DNA of 64,000 nt from Blasia pusilla (Eukaryota; Marchantiophyta; Marchantiopsida; Blasiales). The translations under genes were made by a program, and so were the position numbers. Below, one piece after another: positions 1-12,593 of this stretch. The notes under the pieces were generated by a model that searched no databases, had not been told where the DNA came from, and saw nothing but the letters and a program-made list of their open reading frames with translations. Position 1 is the first letter of the stretch, and each line of letters begins with the position of its first letter. The stretch covers positions 26,970,001-27,034,000 of the forward strand of contig CM114275.1 in the NCBI GenBank assembly GCA_050084515.1, in the 5' to 3' direction.

Positions 1-94
1 TCCGACATTGTGGGACAAAGTTACACTCAAGATAGTTTGTTGGCTCCTACGTCCTATCCACGATAGATCTCCGCTTATCGTCTACTCAAATGTG

Positions 95-473
95 ACAATT
101 TGCTATGATCTTTAGTTCAGTGGAACATTCTTTGCATAAGCTTTCCAACGCCACCATACTTGTCCCAAATGCATCTTGGGACTAAAAGTTATGGTCCAAA
201 ACACAGTCAAAACCCTAAACGCTAGTCGCGTTCCAAATCCGGTTCTCACCTCTTTGGCAACCAACCTTCCTAAACTCAACTCATCTCAAGTCTTGGTTCA
301 CATTTGATCGAGGTTTCTTGGTTGCGACTATGAATGCATGAAACGCACAAACTCTATTCATGCGTTTCGTCTCTTGGATTCTTTTAAGAGACCTCTCCAA
401 AGCGCAACCATCCTAGCGTAAGCCAGCTAACGTGTTGATGTTCCGCTTGGCGTTCGTTTGGTTATGAGGGTTG
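95..473 (-). repeat. Partial copy of the 1-kb TGTCGCGACC LTR family, antisense
   Basis: This stretch is the reverse complement of the first third or so of the LTR-like repeat that is also present at 18172-19203, 17618-19554 and 62608-63619. Shared landmarks are the 'ctcacctctttggcaacc' block near 247-264, the run of 'gcatgaaacgcacaa' and the terminal 'ggttatgagggtt' near 459-471, which is the inverted start of the LTR. The other half of the repeat is missing on the left, so this is a fragment. It has no coding potential. Boundaries are approximate because both ends fade out. Confidence 0.7.
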
Positions 474-3400
474 GAAAACTCTTGAGCAATGATCACACAC
501 CAACATGGTGACTGCATCCCTTGTAGATCCTCACAGCATGCATCTCAATCATCTAGATACCACTACCAAGCTCGGATCAACCTTGCCACATAGTGTTGTG
601 AGACTCATCATGCAATCTCATCTCTCTCTCAACATAGAGGTATTGATGCATGCGTGTGTTAACTTGCAACACCTATCACGTAACTAACCTTGTGCTAATC
701 CCTACAAAAAGATTAAACACTATCATACCCTCCTCCAAAAAGTGCCACACATTAAGTGTGCTATATTTACAAACTTCATGATGAGCTCCAATAACTCTAA
801 CTAGATGGATACGCAAGATGGAAGTGACGACAGAGTTGAGGTATTCATCAAAGAGATATCTTACCAAGATATCAAGTCATTGAAAAGTTGAAAAGATATA
901 GCAGATTAACGAGACCAAATATTTAAGGAGGGTCTTGACCAATACAAGAAGATGACCAATAAAGTCATGGAGGGTTTTAGTATGAGGGTTACTTTCAAAA
1001 GGCCTTCACCTTTGAATCCCTTGGGTGGAGCGTCATGAAGTAAGGCTAAGAAGTAGAAGACGTCAGGGAAGGGTACCCCTAAATCTTCAAGGAAGGGAGT
1101 GCCCGAGGCAACTCTAGATTATTCCATACCACAACTCTTGCAAGCAAAGTTGAAGAGGAGGTTCATGTGACCACTATAGCAAAGTCAGAGATTCGAGCTC
1201 TGCTGGAGAAACTTTTCAATGAGAATTGATATTAGGTGAACTCATTTTTTTAGCCTTGATTGGTTCATATTTTTTGAGGATGTTGAGAAGATGAGAAATT
1301 ACATGATTTGCCGAAAATAGACCAGTTCCATTTAGAGAATGTGAAGAGTTTCACATTGGAGAATCCTTATGTTCATAGTGTTCCATTTTTGGTCTCGATG
1401 AATACCACTTAATGCCTAATAAAGGATGGGTGGGATATCACACATGCGGATAGATATTCTTAGAAGGGAGAGATCGATTAAGTCTCCATAACTTTGTGAT
1501 GATTTTGGAAGGGAATTTTTCCTTCCCAATTGGATTCTTGGGGATATGAAAAGTGCATAGAAGTATGTCCCACTTTTCCACTGAGCATTCAGAATTGGAT
1601 AGGTATGGGAATTGCAAGATAAAATTTTCACACAAAGTGTGAGTTAGTCCACCAAAATAAGTTGGATGACACTCTAATGAAGGAGAAGTTGAAGAAGACA
1701 ACCAAGGGAGGAGAGGCGAGGGGAGGGTTGATCAAACTCATGTACAAAATGAAGTTGAATGATTAGAGAGGACTTCAAGAAACAAAGGGTGAAGAACTCA
1801 TTGTTAAACTTCTTCAAAGACTAGTGAATAAGACCATCAACCACTAGATGTGTTTGGATGTAGAGAAGGTGAAGTCTCTTGTGAAGATTTGCATTTTTTT
1901 GTTAAGAATGTGAACTTACCAAGTTGGGAGAATTTTTTTTTTCAAGGAGCACTTTTCAAAGGAATAAAGAGTGTAAAGTTGGAAGAATTCATCATTCTTT
2001 TGAAGGAACTTCAAGTACCTTGAAGTACCTTCAAGAAGTACACTCTTTCGATGGAAGGAGAAAAAGACATCAAATTAGATGGTATCTATAGTTAAAACCT
2101 ATGCAGTGAGTGGTTGTAAGGGCTCCATATCCGAAGGTATTCACCAATGGGGATGATAACCTTCAGATTGATTTGATGGGATTAGTTGAGAGGCAAGTGA
2201 TAAGAGTACGTAGAGGCGAGACTAACAAATAGGCAAATAGCAAAGTGTGGTTGACTCAGGGTCAATTACATTCAACATGGAGAAGGTAAAGTGCAAGAGC
2301 ATTTCATGAAGACAAATGGATGGATAGAAATAGGATTGTAGTGGAGCAAGGTAGAATGATATATAAATGAAGGTTAGGAAGATAAAAGAAAAAAGATATA
2401 GAAGAGACAACATAGATGGAAGAAGGCATGTTCATCCAGGAAATAGATCCATTAAAATGGCATTATGTACTACCAAGATTGAGAGTCAATCCTTGAAGTA
2501 ACATAGAAATATACATCCAAGAGACCCTTGCTTTGAGACCCTATAAGTATGCATATCTGAATCAATGAGTGGATAATGGTGCATTATTATATGAAGGACT
2601 ATTGATAGTCTATTGTGAGTATGCCGAAAGTTTTATATATTAGCGATAATTGTGAACATGCCTGCAGTTGTACCTTTCCTTTCTGTAGTGTCATATATCC
2701 TTTACGAGTCGTCTCTTATGTGTCCTTTTGTCAACCCTGCTGCTACTTAAACCCACTCCCTACGTCAACTTGACTAATCCACTTGAGCCTCTGACTAACC
2801 TCGTGACCCCATCACCTCCGTAATCATCCAAACCTTCATTACAACTTCTACACATGTGGTTGTGCACTTGTCAATTAGCCTTGCCTACATAGCTTCGTAA
2901 CCCATAACTCAAGCTCATCCGTCAACGATCTAACAAGCAACGTTACTACTTGCCCTCGCATTATTGACATTTCTTGTCTGATTAGGCATGTCTAACTTGT
3001 GCAACACATGGTTGTTTGACCATATGCAACTTTTGTCCTCATATCAACTCTTCTTGAAAATTGGAATACTCCCGAGCTGATGGCTATGACAATTGGGTGA
3101 CTACATTGATGCATATGCACCTGTCTCTGTACAAATGTCCTCTATGCACACTTGGCTCTACAACACTCTCGACCTCTACGCAACCTCCTTCAAGGCAACC
3201 TCGCGATTGCTCTTTGGCAACCTGATTTTTTATTTGATAACCCTCCATGACTAAGGTTTTCTGACGTAAATATTCCCTCTTTTCCTTCTTCCTCCCTATC
3301 TGTTCCTTAACATTCGTTATTGTTGCCTATGTGCTATACTTAAGCACTCATCCCCATATTGTGCTACTACCCTATATCAATAGACTATCCTTGAGTTTTC

Positions 3401-3700
3401 TCCAAAATGAGCAATGCTTCTGCACATGGCCTTTTGAACAAAAAAATGCAAACCAAAACAAAGAATGTCTCAAAAGGCTCTGCAAAATAAGGTAGCTGCT
3501 CTGCTCAAGATAACTCATGGTTTCTACCAGGTTTCAACACCTCATGCCCTAACGAGGCTACTTCATTGCCTACCTCCACACAACAAATTCTCCTTGCCCC
3601 TAACTATCCTTCTTTTGTAAAATCAAAGTATACAAGATATAAATAGCAAACTCGACGTGTAAACCAGTTTACAATCTACATCACTCACCAATTTCTAATT
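474..3700. other. Gene-free, decayed repeat DNA
   Basis: No coding region with convincing family similarity is visible. Short Lys/Glu-rich open frames around 780-2100 on the plus strand have many stops and look like the remains of a retroelement gag or unknown internal region, but I cannot name the family. From 2640 to 3650 the composition changes to C/T-rich text without frames. I see no RNA gene here. Confidence 0.4.
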
Positions 3701-4209
3701 TACTTCACTCCCATATATACATACACTCATCAATCCACATCCACCCTCCCTATGAGAGAATCCAAACTCTAGTATCAAAACTTCTACCAATTTTTAAAAG
3801 GATGCCTTCTCCAAAAACTCAACCTCAAAAAGATGGCTAGTCAAACAATCTCCCCACCTTTGTACCCTTGGGAACATCCAAAATAGGTATTCCCACAAAA
3901 TTAGCCTAAAAATGATAACTTGCGTAAATAGATTATTGGAAGATGGTTGATTGAATCAACGAGTCATCTAACTCCGACATAGCGAAAGACGAGGTTTATC
4001 CAAAACAAAGATCCTGATGTAATGGAGTTATCACCAATCTTATCCAAAGTCTTAAGACGAAGTTATACCCAAACAACTCGCCAACTCCCTATGTCACCAC
4101 ACAATAGAACTTTACTTGACTACCAATTATGATGCGATAGCTTCTATAGCAAGGTATATGGCTTCATCAGAGTTCTTAAGACCGCTTTCTCAAATAGCCA
4201 ATCGAAGAG

Positions 4210-4640
4210 GAGATTTACATGGAAGTAACAAGTGGATATACTAACAAAGGCAAGGTGTGTCGAGTGAAGAAATCTCTTTATGGCCTAAAGCAAACACCTA
4301 GATGATGATATGAAAAATTGGACGCTCTCTTGATCGGGAGTGGATTCCAACGCAAAAATGTAAATGATGATCTATACTCCTTAAATTCCACGATGTACAT
4401 AGCATTATATATTCATGATCTTCGGATGCTAGAAAGAAGCTTAGACGATGTAAAGTGTGTGAAGAAAGCCTATTGTCACAACTCCGAGATGGTTGACATG
4501 AACCCAAAAAAGTGGCTGTTGGGGATTTAGATTGAAATTGAGAGGAGGGATGGATTCACTTGAGTCAAAAAAGGTGTAAGAAAATATCTTCATCAAGAAC
4601 AACATGCAAAATTGTACGCTGCTCTTCGTAAGATAACTCA
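4210..4640 (+). pseudogene. Ty1/copia reverse transcriptase relic
   Basis: Plus-strand frames read, in order, a YGLKQTPR-type motif (about 4278-4302), then YEKLDALLIGSGFQR (4309-4353), then a degenerate YIALYIHDLRML (about 4396-4434) where an intact copia element has the YVDD catalytic box, and finally WLLGI-IE (about 4513-4540). This is the characteristic order of the copia reverse transcriptase core. The catalytic box is altered (HDL instead of DDL), stops and frameshifts interrupt it, and no integrase or LTR could be linked to it. It is a dead fragment. Sequence just upstream (about 3950-4200) may be more of the same element. Confidence 0.7.
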
Positions 4641-5450
4641 TATGGTGTCATGCCTAACACCTCACCATGATCATCAAACCTAGGTTGAATTTGTTTCGCA
4701 CTAGTTACCATCTCACCTCTTTATGTCATTTTGGTCCCTGGCCTTGCTCAATTTCTAAACTTCCACCCATAATATTTTCTCATTCTCAACAAAGTTCATT
4801 GATGGATGTATAGGTCACTTGGTTCAGTTTCATCTTATGCATTCACACCATAAGTTTAGTTCCTTGCATAGAGCCACATACTCTGCTCACAAGGTTGTGT
4901 CATCCTCGACCCGGGCACATGCTAAGTACACTTCTCTTCATTCCGCAATGGTTTCCTTGAGTTTCAAGGACCTCTTTGACGAATCTGCCGCAAATTATCA
5001 ATTTCCTTTCAACAGCAATCTAAACTGCATCTTTCATTCCATGCCCCCACCGTGCTAGTGCCATTTCCAGTGGTTCTCATGAACCCAAAGGTCTTGACCA
5101 TAGATTCGATGAAAGTGTCCAATGCCAAGAAACTTTCGTCCAGCTTACTAATGTATACCTTCTTCTTGCTTCACCTTGGATGTCCTCTATTCTCCACTTC
5201 TTGATCACTCTCTTTGCTGGTTTGAACAAGCACTTCAGTTTTCACTGTAACTCTATCCAGACCAAGGAATGATCCAATCTTTCAATATTCTATGGTATCC
5301 ACCATGATTGTCCCTCGGCAGGTGTAGAGTTCTTCATCCACAGCTATGTAATCCACAATAGAGATCTAAATCTCTTTGAAGTTAACCCTGGTACAAGCAG
5401 GGAGCCCACCTTATGTCTGTCATGAAGAGCCATCAATTGCAGTTCCCATA
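4641..5450. other. Gene-free stretch
   Basis: Nothing recognised. It lies between a copia relic and a LINE endonuclease relic, and could be further decayed LINE sequence in antisense, but no motif supports this. Confidence 0.3.
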
Positions 5451-5476
5451 ACATCCTGACTAGCCGTGTGCAATCG

Positions 5477-5680
5477 TCATTCACTCTGAAATCTCCAACA
5501 CATCCCAATCTCTGCATTGGGGGTTTTGCCTTGCCCCACCCAATTATTGAAGTCTCCCAGCAGGACTATGTTCCCCTTTGTCTGAAACCGAAGGCAATCA
5601 GTTTTCACACTGTCAAATCCTTTCTCTATTACAACGGCAGCTTCACTGCTTGTGGGCATGTAAACACATCCAATGTACAT
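5477..5680 (-). pseudogene. LINE-type endonuclease relic (exonuclease/endonuclease/phosphatase fold)
   Basis: On the minus strand a 67-residue frame reads CVYMPTSS, then a DCLRFQTKGNIVLLGDFN segment followed by a WVGQ. The pattern VYMPTS ... F..L..D..RF...G.IVLLGDFN..VG is the core of the apurinic-type endonuclease of non-LTR retrotransposons. The conserved GDFN is intact. Only this core is readable. Flanking sequence (about 5100-6350) may hold more of the element, but frames are broken. It cannot be active. Confidence 0.6.
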
Positions 5681-6349
5681 CTCTCGTGAGTTGCACTATG
5701 CTTTGACTTTGACCCACATGCCTTGTTCATAATCTAACCATGTGTTGTTGATCTCTCACCTATCCATCATTAAGTCTCTAATCAAAAAGCTAACACCTTT
5801 CATACCACTGTTGTTGAAATGTGTTTCACATCTTTCCAAACCATGGATGGTTGTGTGAGGGGGTTATCTCAATTAGCTTGGTTTCCCAAGTTTCCTGACC
5901 ACCACATAAATGGATTTAATTTTGCAGCAAAACATCAACAACCTCAAGCTACTCCATTGATTGGGTCGATTTGTAGAAGTTCAAAGTACCCTAAGGAAGA
6001 CCTGTCACTGAGTGGGCTGCGCAGTGTGCACGCTTTCGGCATCAGCATCGTTGCTTACATAGTTTCAACTGGTCTATAGGAGGAGGCCACGGTTTCACAT
6101 GATCATTTTCGGTGTATATCCCACAGTGGATTTTGTCTCATTTAAGATGATGTGCACAACTTTGGGCTTTGAATTCTTGGCTACTGCCAGGATTACCTGG
6201 ATGATCAATGATTGCGGAAGTATCTTCAAGACAACTATCAAGTGTAGAGGTTTCCATATTCAAAATACAGGGGGCCTTTGGACGTCTCACATAAACATAG
6301 CAGTACTGATACTCCTCTCAACCTTGGGAGGACGGAGATGACTTGAGCC

Positions 6350-7528
6350 CAAGACCGTTGGTTACAAGAAGAGATTTGGCAAACAACTGATTTAGAATCT
6401 GGGGAGAACGGTTAAGCTCCCAGCCTGAGTGTACAAACAGGGACACACTGTCCTATTTATGTGAAGAGGCTGCTTGGAGAGAGTGCCTACTGGTTACCCC
6501 CAGAGATCATCACTACCAGCCAAGGTGAGCAACCCTGGCATTAAGCTGCAGAGGGAGGCCCGTGAGTCTAGTTTCAAAAGAAGGAGACGCCTCCACTTTT
6601 TAAATTAATTTCATGGAAACCTTACTTGTGGCACTGCTGCCCACAATTATCCACACATACCAACCAAGAGAAGGACATCGCAAGCTCGAGATACGTTCCA
6701 ACTAAAGCAATGACCAACTCGATTTGATGTTGTTCATCTAGTAGCATTTTACTGCCCGACTAGATTTGATCCTATGTTAGCTTTTTCCTGGAACATGTTA
6801 TCCCAACATTTCTGGGGACAAAAGGAGTTGTAGCATGCAAGGATATAACATGTACATGATGGGCAGAGAAGAGGCATGACAAGAATGGGATGTTTATGTG
6901 AAAAACATCTCATAAACATAAGCCCTACAATTATGGGATACTAAACCTTTCACTATCAACTTCATGGAGTCAATTAACCAGTTCATATCATTCTCTTTGT
7001 ACAATGAGTGTCCCCTCCTGCACAAGACTGCACGGTCGCTCAACCCCTAGCACCTGCCGATTGAACATTGGACTAAGACCTCTTTATTTGCCTAACAACT
7101 TTGACCTCCAACCCTTAATCTTAAGCTCTAGACTATGAACCAACAATCATAAAAACTAGCCTAGCAGAATTTCAGATTCTTCAACTTGAAATTCTCTTTT
7201 ACTTACCTAAATATCATGGGTAAACCACTCATGACCAGACACTTCCGAAAGCATGGAAATGATTGAAACCTGATGAATTTGTTGCAAAAATATCAGGCAG
7301 AACAACTCACCTTTGAACTCCATAGATGTTGTCTAATTGCAGCATGTTTGTGCTATGATGACAAGAAGTCGAGTTGGTTGGATCTCCACCTTTGACAAGC
7401 TTTGAAGCACATACTCTGTAAGGAGAATGTTATGGACATCGAGAAGGCCAAAAGGTCCCAAACTTTATGAATATGAACCTTCTTCAGATGATATCAGTTG
7501 CTCTGTCAAATGAAACATTATCACACTT
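6350..7528. other. Gene-free stretch downstream of the phosphoglycerate mutase gene
   Basis: No coding frame or repeat that I recognise. The part nearest 7528 should hold the 3' untranslated region of the mutase gene, which is transcribed leftward, but I could not place a convincing polyadenylation signal. Confidence 0.35.
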
Positions 7529-10500
7529 TCAACACCATTTCAGCAAAGTTGGTTCATAATCTGGAGGCGCTTCAAAGCCCAGCAGATTCATGAATGTTGC
7601 AGTCACATTTGCAAGACCTGCATTGGGCAAATCAGTGCGGAACTCGACGCAATCTGGAAGTCCTGGTCCACCAATTGCTACTGGGACCTGCAAGCAGAGC
7701 AGATGCTTGGAGGTCAGAACTGCCACCTAAAGACAACCATTGTGTGGTTGAGGAGTCTTTGTGAAGTTTTTGGGGGTGAGCACTTGGAAAAGATGATGAA
7801 GCCCAAGTGGAACACAACTGGAGCAATTGTTGCTTTTTACCATACTTCAATTAGTAATTCCTACTCACAAGACTTCACAAGGTCATTATAAGGGTAGCTA
7901 GCCATTCCTGAAATTTTCATGTTAGACTAAAAACTCTGAGGGAGGGCAGCTTCAAAGCAGTTAAGCAGGGAGCTCCAAATCCTTATCCACGACATTGTCA
8001 TGATGAATAGGAAGTCTGTTTAGTTCCCAACTTCTATGACAAAATATTACCCAACATTGAGACATTCCTGAATAGGATGAGTTCCAAAAAGCCATCAACT
8101 CCCACTTTGAGTAATGAATTCAAAGGTTGAGGGTAGGGAACCAGTAAACTTCACCGTCAAACGAGACTGTACTCATTAAATAGTTTCTGTTCTGCTCACA
8201 CAGTGCTGGAGACCAGGATGGGTGCAGAGAGAGGGATGGGTGAACAGGGCGCCATGTGAGAGGAGGGAGACTCTCTCATATAGTACGAGTGCTGACTATA
8301 CCCAGTGTTCTTGTACAGCTTCCAGGTGTCAAGCAAGAAGCTCTTTGTGACACTATCTACCTCACCTTATTGGAAGTCCCACAACACTTTGATAACCAGT
8401 GCAGCAGCTTTGGTAAGAGAATCTAGGGTACTGAAGGCAATGGACAGCTCCGGTGTTACCAGCTTAGAAATTTTGGCATAGGCCGTTGCCGCCGTTGCTG
8501 TTTGTGTTGTGAATTCAGTAGTGCTTGTCAAAACTTTGCGACCATAGACCTCATGCCCTAGTTGGAAGGTGTTTGTGACTAGGATGGGTGCGGCAAAATG
8601 AAAATGTGAAGTATCATTTGAGAGGAGGGAGACTCATATAGTGAGTGTTAGTGCAGAGCTTCCATGAGTCAGCTGAGAAACTCCTTAGAACAAAATCTCC
8701 TGACCTAGGTTTGAATCAAGGTCGAGGGAGCAGCAAAGAAACTCACTGGAGCTAAGGTATGTGACGTCAAAGGAATAGCATTGCCCTCTTTGTCTCGCAA
8801 GGGTTCACCATTCTTGCTACGCTGAACCATGTCATCCGCATTCCCATGGTCTGCTGTTACCATATAAATGCCTCCAGCCTTTTTCACAGCCTCCAACATC
8901 ATCTGTAAGGATATAATGAAGAAGTCACATTGTAAACGTGATTGTCGTTGCCAGCCAAGTGTAATAGGAATATGAACAACTGAAATGGGACAAAGCTCAT
9001 CTGGCTCGGTCATATTGCTTGGAAGCAAAGTTTCTCACACAAGCCAATTCTCAAACTGAAAACACCTCCAAGTATCTGGATGGAGGGAACCTGAGGCAGA
9101 ACTATACCTTCACACTTTTGTCAACCGCTTCACAAGCAATCAAAACAGCACCAAATTCGCCAGTGTGGCCAACCATGTCCCCATTTGCCAAGTTTACCCT
9201 AATAAAGTCATATTTACCAGAGAGAATAGCTTCCCTAGCTGCCTTCGCAATGTCATTAGCCTTCATCTTTGGCTTCTCATTGAAGGGACAGATATCACTA
9301 GTAATCTCTTGGTACGTCTCCAGCTCATCACTTAGCTTGCCTGAACGATTTCCATTCCAGAAGAAAGTAACATGGCCAAACTTTTGTGTCTCACTGTCAG
9401 AAGCACACAAGCACAAGTATATGTGAGCACAGGAACTCCAGCCACTCCCTAGAAGACCATCAGGAACGATGGTCATACGTGGTAGTGAGAATGTGGAGAC
9501 TACTGATCGTTTGATCGTCAGAATGGCTCTAAATAGCAGCGCAGAGATCAGTACACGTTCCACTCTTGTAGAGGGGAAAATGCTGGCCATGTCATAAACA
9601 TGACCTATGCAAATCTCTGAGATCCCCACCGTACGCATTATATCATCTTCCAGCAGTCCCAACCCAAACAGCATCTGTGGTCCGTATTTCATACTTGTTG
9701 TCAGGACGTCTACATTTGAAGTGCGGTTCGTGAGTTCTTCTGTCTCCTGAAACAACGAAGGATTCTGTTCGAGATTCTAGAGTCTAGCAGCTCAAATACA
9801 CTGAACTTCAAGACCACGAGATTCATCCTTCCACTTTACTGAAGCATGATCATTTCCACATGATCATGACTGTTAAGACACTAGTCACAGTAACCCTTCA
9901 CTGGACAGAGAGTCTGCCAACCCAAATAGAGAAAAATGAAGTGGGTCAGTCTGAACCCTGAGTCCTTTGAATTTCCGACCTGCAAGCAAACGTCTTGACG
10001 CCGTTCTTCACCAAATATGCGCCTGATGTACGTTCAATCAATGGAGGGCTGACGAGGTAGTTCTTAGGCAACTTGAGGTCTCCATCATACTGCATCATTC
10101 CAGCAAATCGCACTTTCGGATATCTCTTCCTGTCAAATTTGTTAAATTTTTCGTATTCGAATGCTTTGCTCAACTCCACCACTCTGTCCGCACGGAAGTT
10201 GAATATTACCACTGCATCACCATCCTCGATAGTTCCAACTGGAGCTCCACTTTTGTCAACAATCACAAAAGGTGGTAAATACTGGTCATTCGTCTCTGGA
10301 TCGTTTTCTCTTATTTTATTCAGAGCTTCGATAGCACTCTGGAATTTGTAAGGAGCTTCTCCAAGCACGTGAGCATACCAGCCCCGCTCCACGATACTCC
10401 AGTCCGCCTGCCATTTTGGTCAATATCACAGGAAATAACTTCAGCCACGTTCTCAAATTGGCCCCCTTGCTTGAATGGGATTCGAATCGGTGCATGGACC

Positions 10501-12593
10501 ACCCACCAGAATCTACACATCTCGTCTGCTCAGACAGTGGGCGTGATCAGGAAAAATGTGCTGCCAAGCATACATGTCTGCGATATGGCAGGAAATGTCG
10601 CCGGACACGACATCCTGGGTCAATTGGTGCCTCGCCTTCCTACCTTACGTTTCCATGCAGTGTGCTGAATTCAAGTCCAGGCAACGAGCTATGTATTTCA
10701 GGACCTTGAAAAAACTTGAGACTCCTGACGAATCACCAGAGACATGTGCCTTATGAGCACTCAGTCGCCCGCCAGTTTTTCAGCGTCTTTGCAAGCAAGC
10801 AAGAGCGTTTTTTAATAGTAGGATGCTGTAGATCGTCAATTGCGGATGTGAAGCGTATGGAACAAGCAATCACACGAGCTGTGCGGTTGCGGTAAAAGGT
10901 TCAAGAGCACGGAGTATTGCTGGTCGGACTTGATGAAACCCTAGCAATTGCAGCAAACGACTTCGTCGGTGATGAACACTGGATCCAGAGGTGAGAGGAG
11001 TGAAGTCTGAGCGAGTCTCAATCACCTCATAGCGATCCATGGTCACGTACATACGCCCGCCTCCTGACGCAATCTTGGCATCGCAACCTTTCCTGCGCAA
11101 AGCATCTAAATCCTTTTCCAATTCTCCGAAAAACTTGACACTCGATCCGTCAGCACAATCTCGACCATCTGTGAGACCGTGAACTCGGATCTTCTTGCAG
11201 CCCCGTTCGACACACCCCTTCATCAACTGTGCTAGCTGATTATACCTCGAGTGCACGCCTCCATCACTAATAAGCCCAATGAAATGCATCGTGCCTCCGC
11301 GAACCCATGCCCCTTTAATGTGCGCAAATCCTTTGTCTTTGTAAATCTGTCCGCTTCGCAGGGCAGTGTCCACAAGTCCAGCCCTGCACTTTTCCCAGTT
11401 GAGAAAAATCCCGTGGGTCAATTAAACGACTCTTCACTTCACTGCAAATAACCCATTCACCCTGATTCTCTTTCCTGCTTCTTTCTCTGTTCCTGTCCGC
11501 GCGTGCTTTACTACCGTAAGTGGATTACTCTGTCTGTCCATAGCTCTGGTGCTCACATGGCTGTAATGTCATTTGCAAGTCATTCCATCTATGTTTCTTG
11601 TAGATCTCTGCGGTTCACCCTTGTGTTTCTAATAGTTCCCTGTGGTTCTCCCTCTTCCTGAAGAACGCTATGCATAAGCAACCCCCTTTCCCGGTGCTTT
11701 ATTTCTGCCGTATCTTTGAATTGCTTTCACGGTAGGACTATTTCCATCCGTTCTTAAAAGAAGATATTACAGTGCAGACAACGCACATGATTTCGGTTTC
11801 TCCGTAGAATTGGAGACGAGACAAGGACAGAGCGGGCTACTCTTGAAGCGGTGCCTGGCACAGCGTTTCGACCACAGACACTAACCAAGGTCAGAGTGGC
11901 CGAGACTCTTCCCCAGTTTGTTTTAAACTTTGTAACCCCAAGCGCGCCTCTGGTGCTACTGCGAGGAATGTCAAGATCCCAACACCAGTGGTGATAAGTG
12001 AATTCACAGCCAAGGAAATTGTGGTATTCATATCCGCTGTTTGATCTCAAAATAACTCCTCCCATAGCATTCTAAATGACTTTCTCAGATCAAAGAGGTT
12101 GAGAACTGGAAAAATGGAGTGGAGGGCCAACACCAAATGGAGCTACTGCAGGCCAAAACATACATCCACTATCAAATCCACGCTTTAATATTTTCTTCTC
12201 CGTGGCGAGTATCCATTCCATCATGTACGAAAGGGTAACCAAGAAAATCACTGAAACGAGTGATGGACTAGAGAAGCACCCTTGTTCGATGACTTTGCCA
12301 GCACCCATGGCATTATGGCCAACCTCGCTGTTGCCCATATCTTGGTCGCTGGGAAGCCCTACAGCAGTACCATGAGCCCTGATGGTACGCCATCTCTTCG
12401 GGGCAGCGAGCTTCAGCCCTTTAATGGTTGGTATATCAGCTTGGAAAATTGCATTGTATTCATCTTCCCGATTCTCCCCCCACCCATCCAAAATGCACAG
12501 CAGAAATGGGACCCCTCTTTTCAGCACCGGATGCGCATTGAGCGTCCAATCCCCTGTCGACACTGCCACTGCATCCGCTCCGCAGCACATCAT
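7529..12593 (-). CDS. PGM: 2,3-bisphosphoglycerate-independent phosphoglycerate mutase, six exons
   Basis: Converts 3-phosphoglycerate to 2-phosphoglycerate in cytosolic glycolysis, using two bound metal ions and a serine nucleophile. Exons, in transcript order: 12593-12280, 11383-11026, 10407-9980, 9393-9108, 8902-8747, 7687-7529. All introns are GT-AG, phases match at every junction, and the total is 1,701 nt (566 residues), close to the roughly 560 of plant enzymes. Visible landmarks: LDGWG (first metal site, exon 1), DMGNSEVGHNAMGAG with the nucleophilic Ser (end of exon 1), SDGGVHS and TDGRD (exon 2), NGDMVGHTG (exon 4), VTADHGNADDM (exon 5, second metal site) and a C-terminal PDYEPTL (exon 6). 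The ATG at 12593-12591 is the first of two adjacent ATGs and gives the expected N-terminus. No key residue is missing, so it should be functional. Shadow frames in other phases across the exons are not genes. Confidence 0.95.

Noticed and set aside
9019-9426. A 135-codon plus-strand open frame
   Set aside because: It lies antisense to exon 4 of the phosphoglycerate mutase, whose conserved motifs and splice phases explain the openness.
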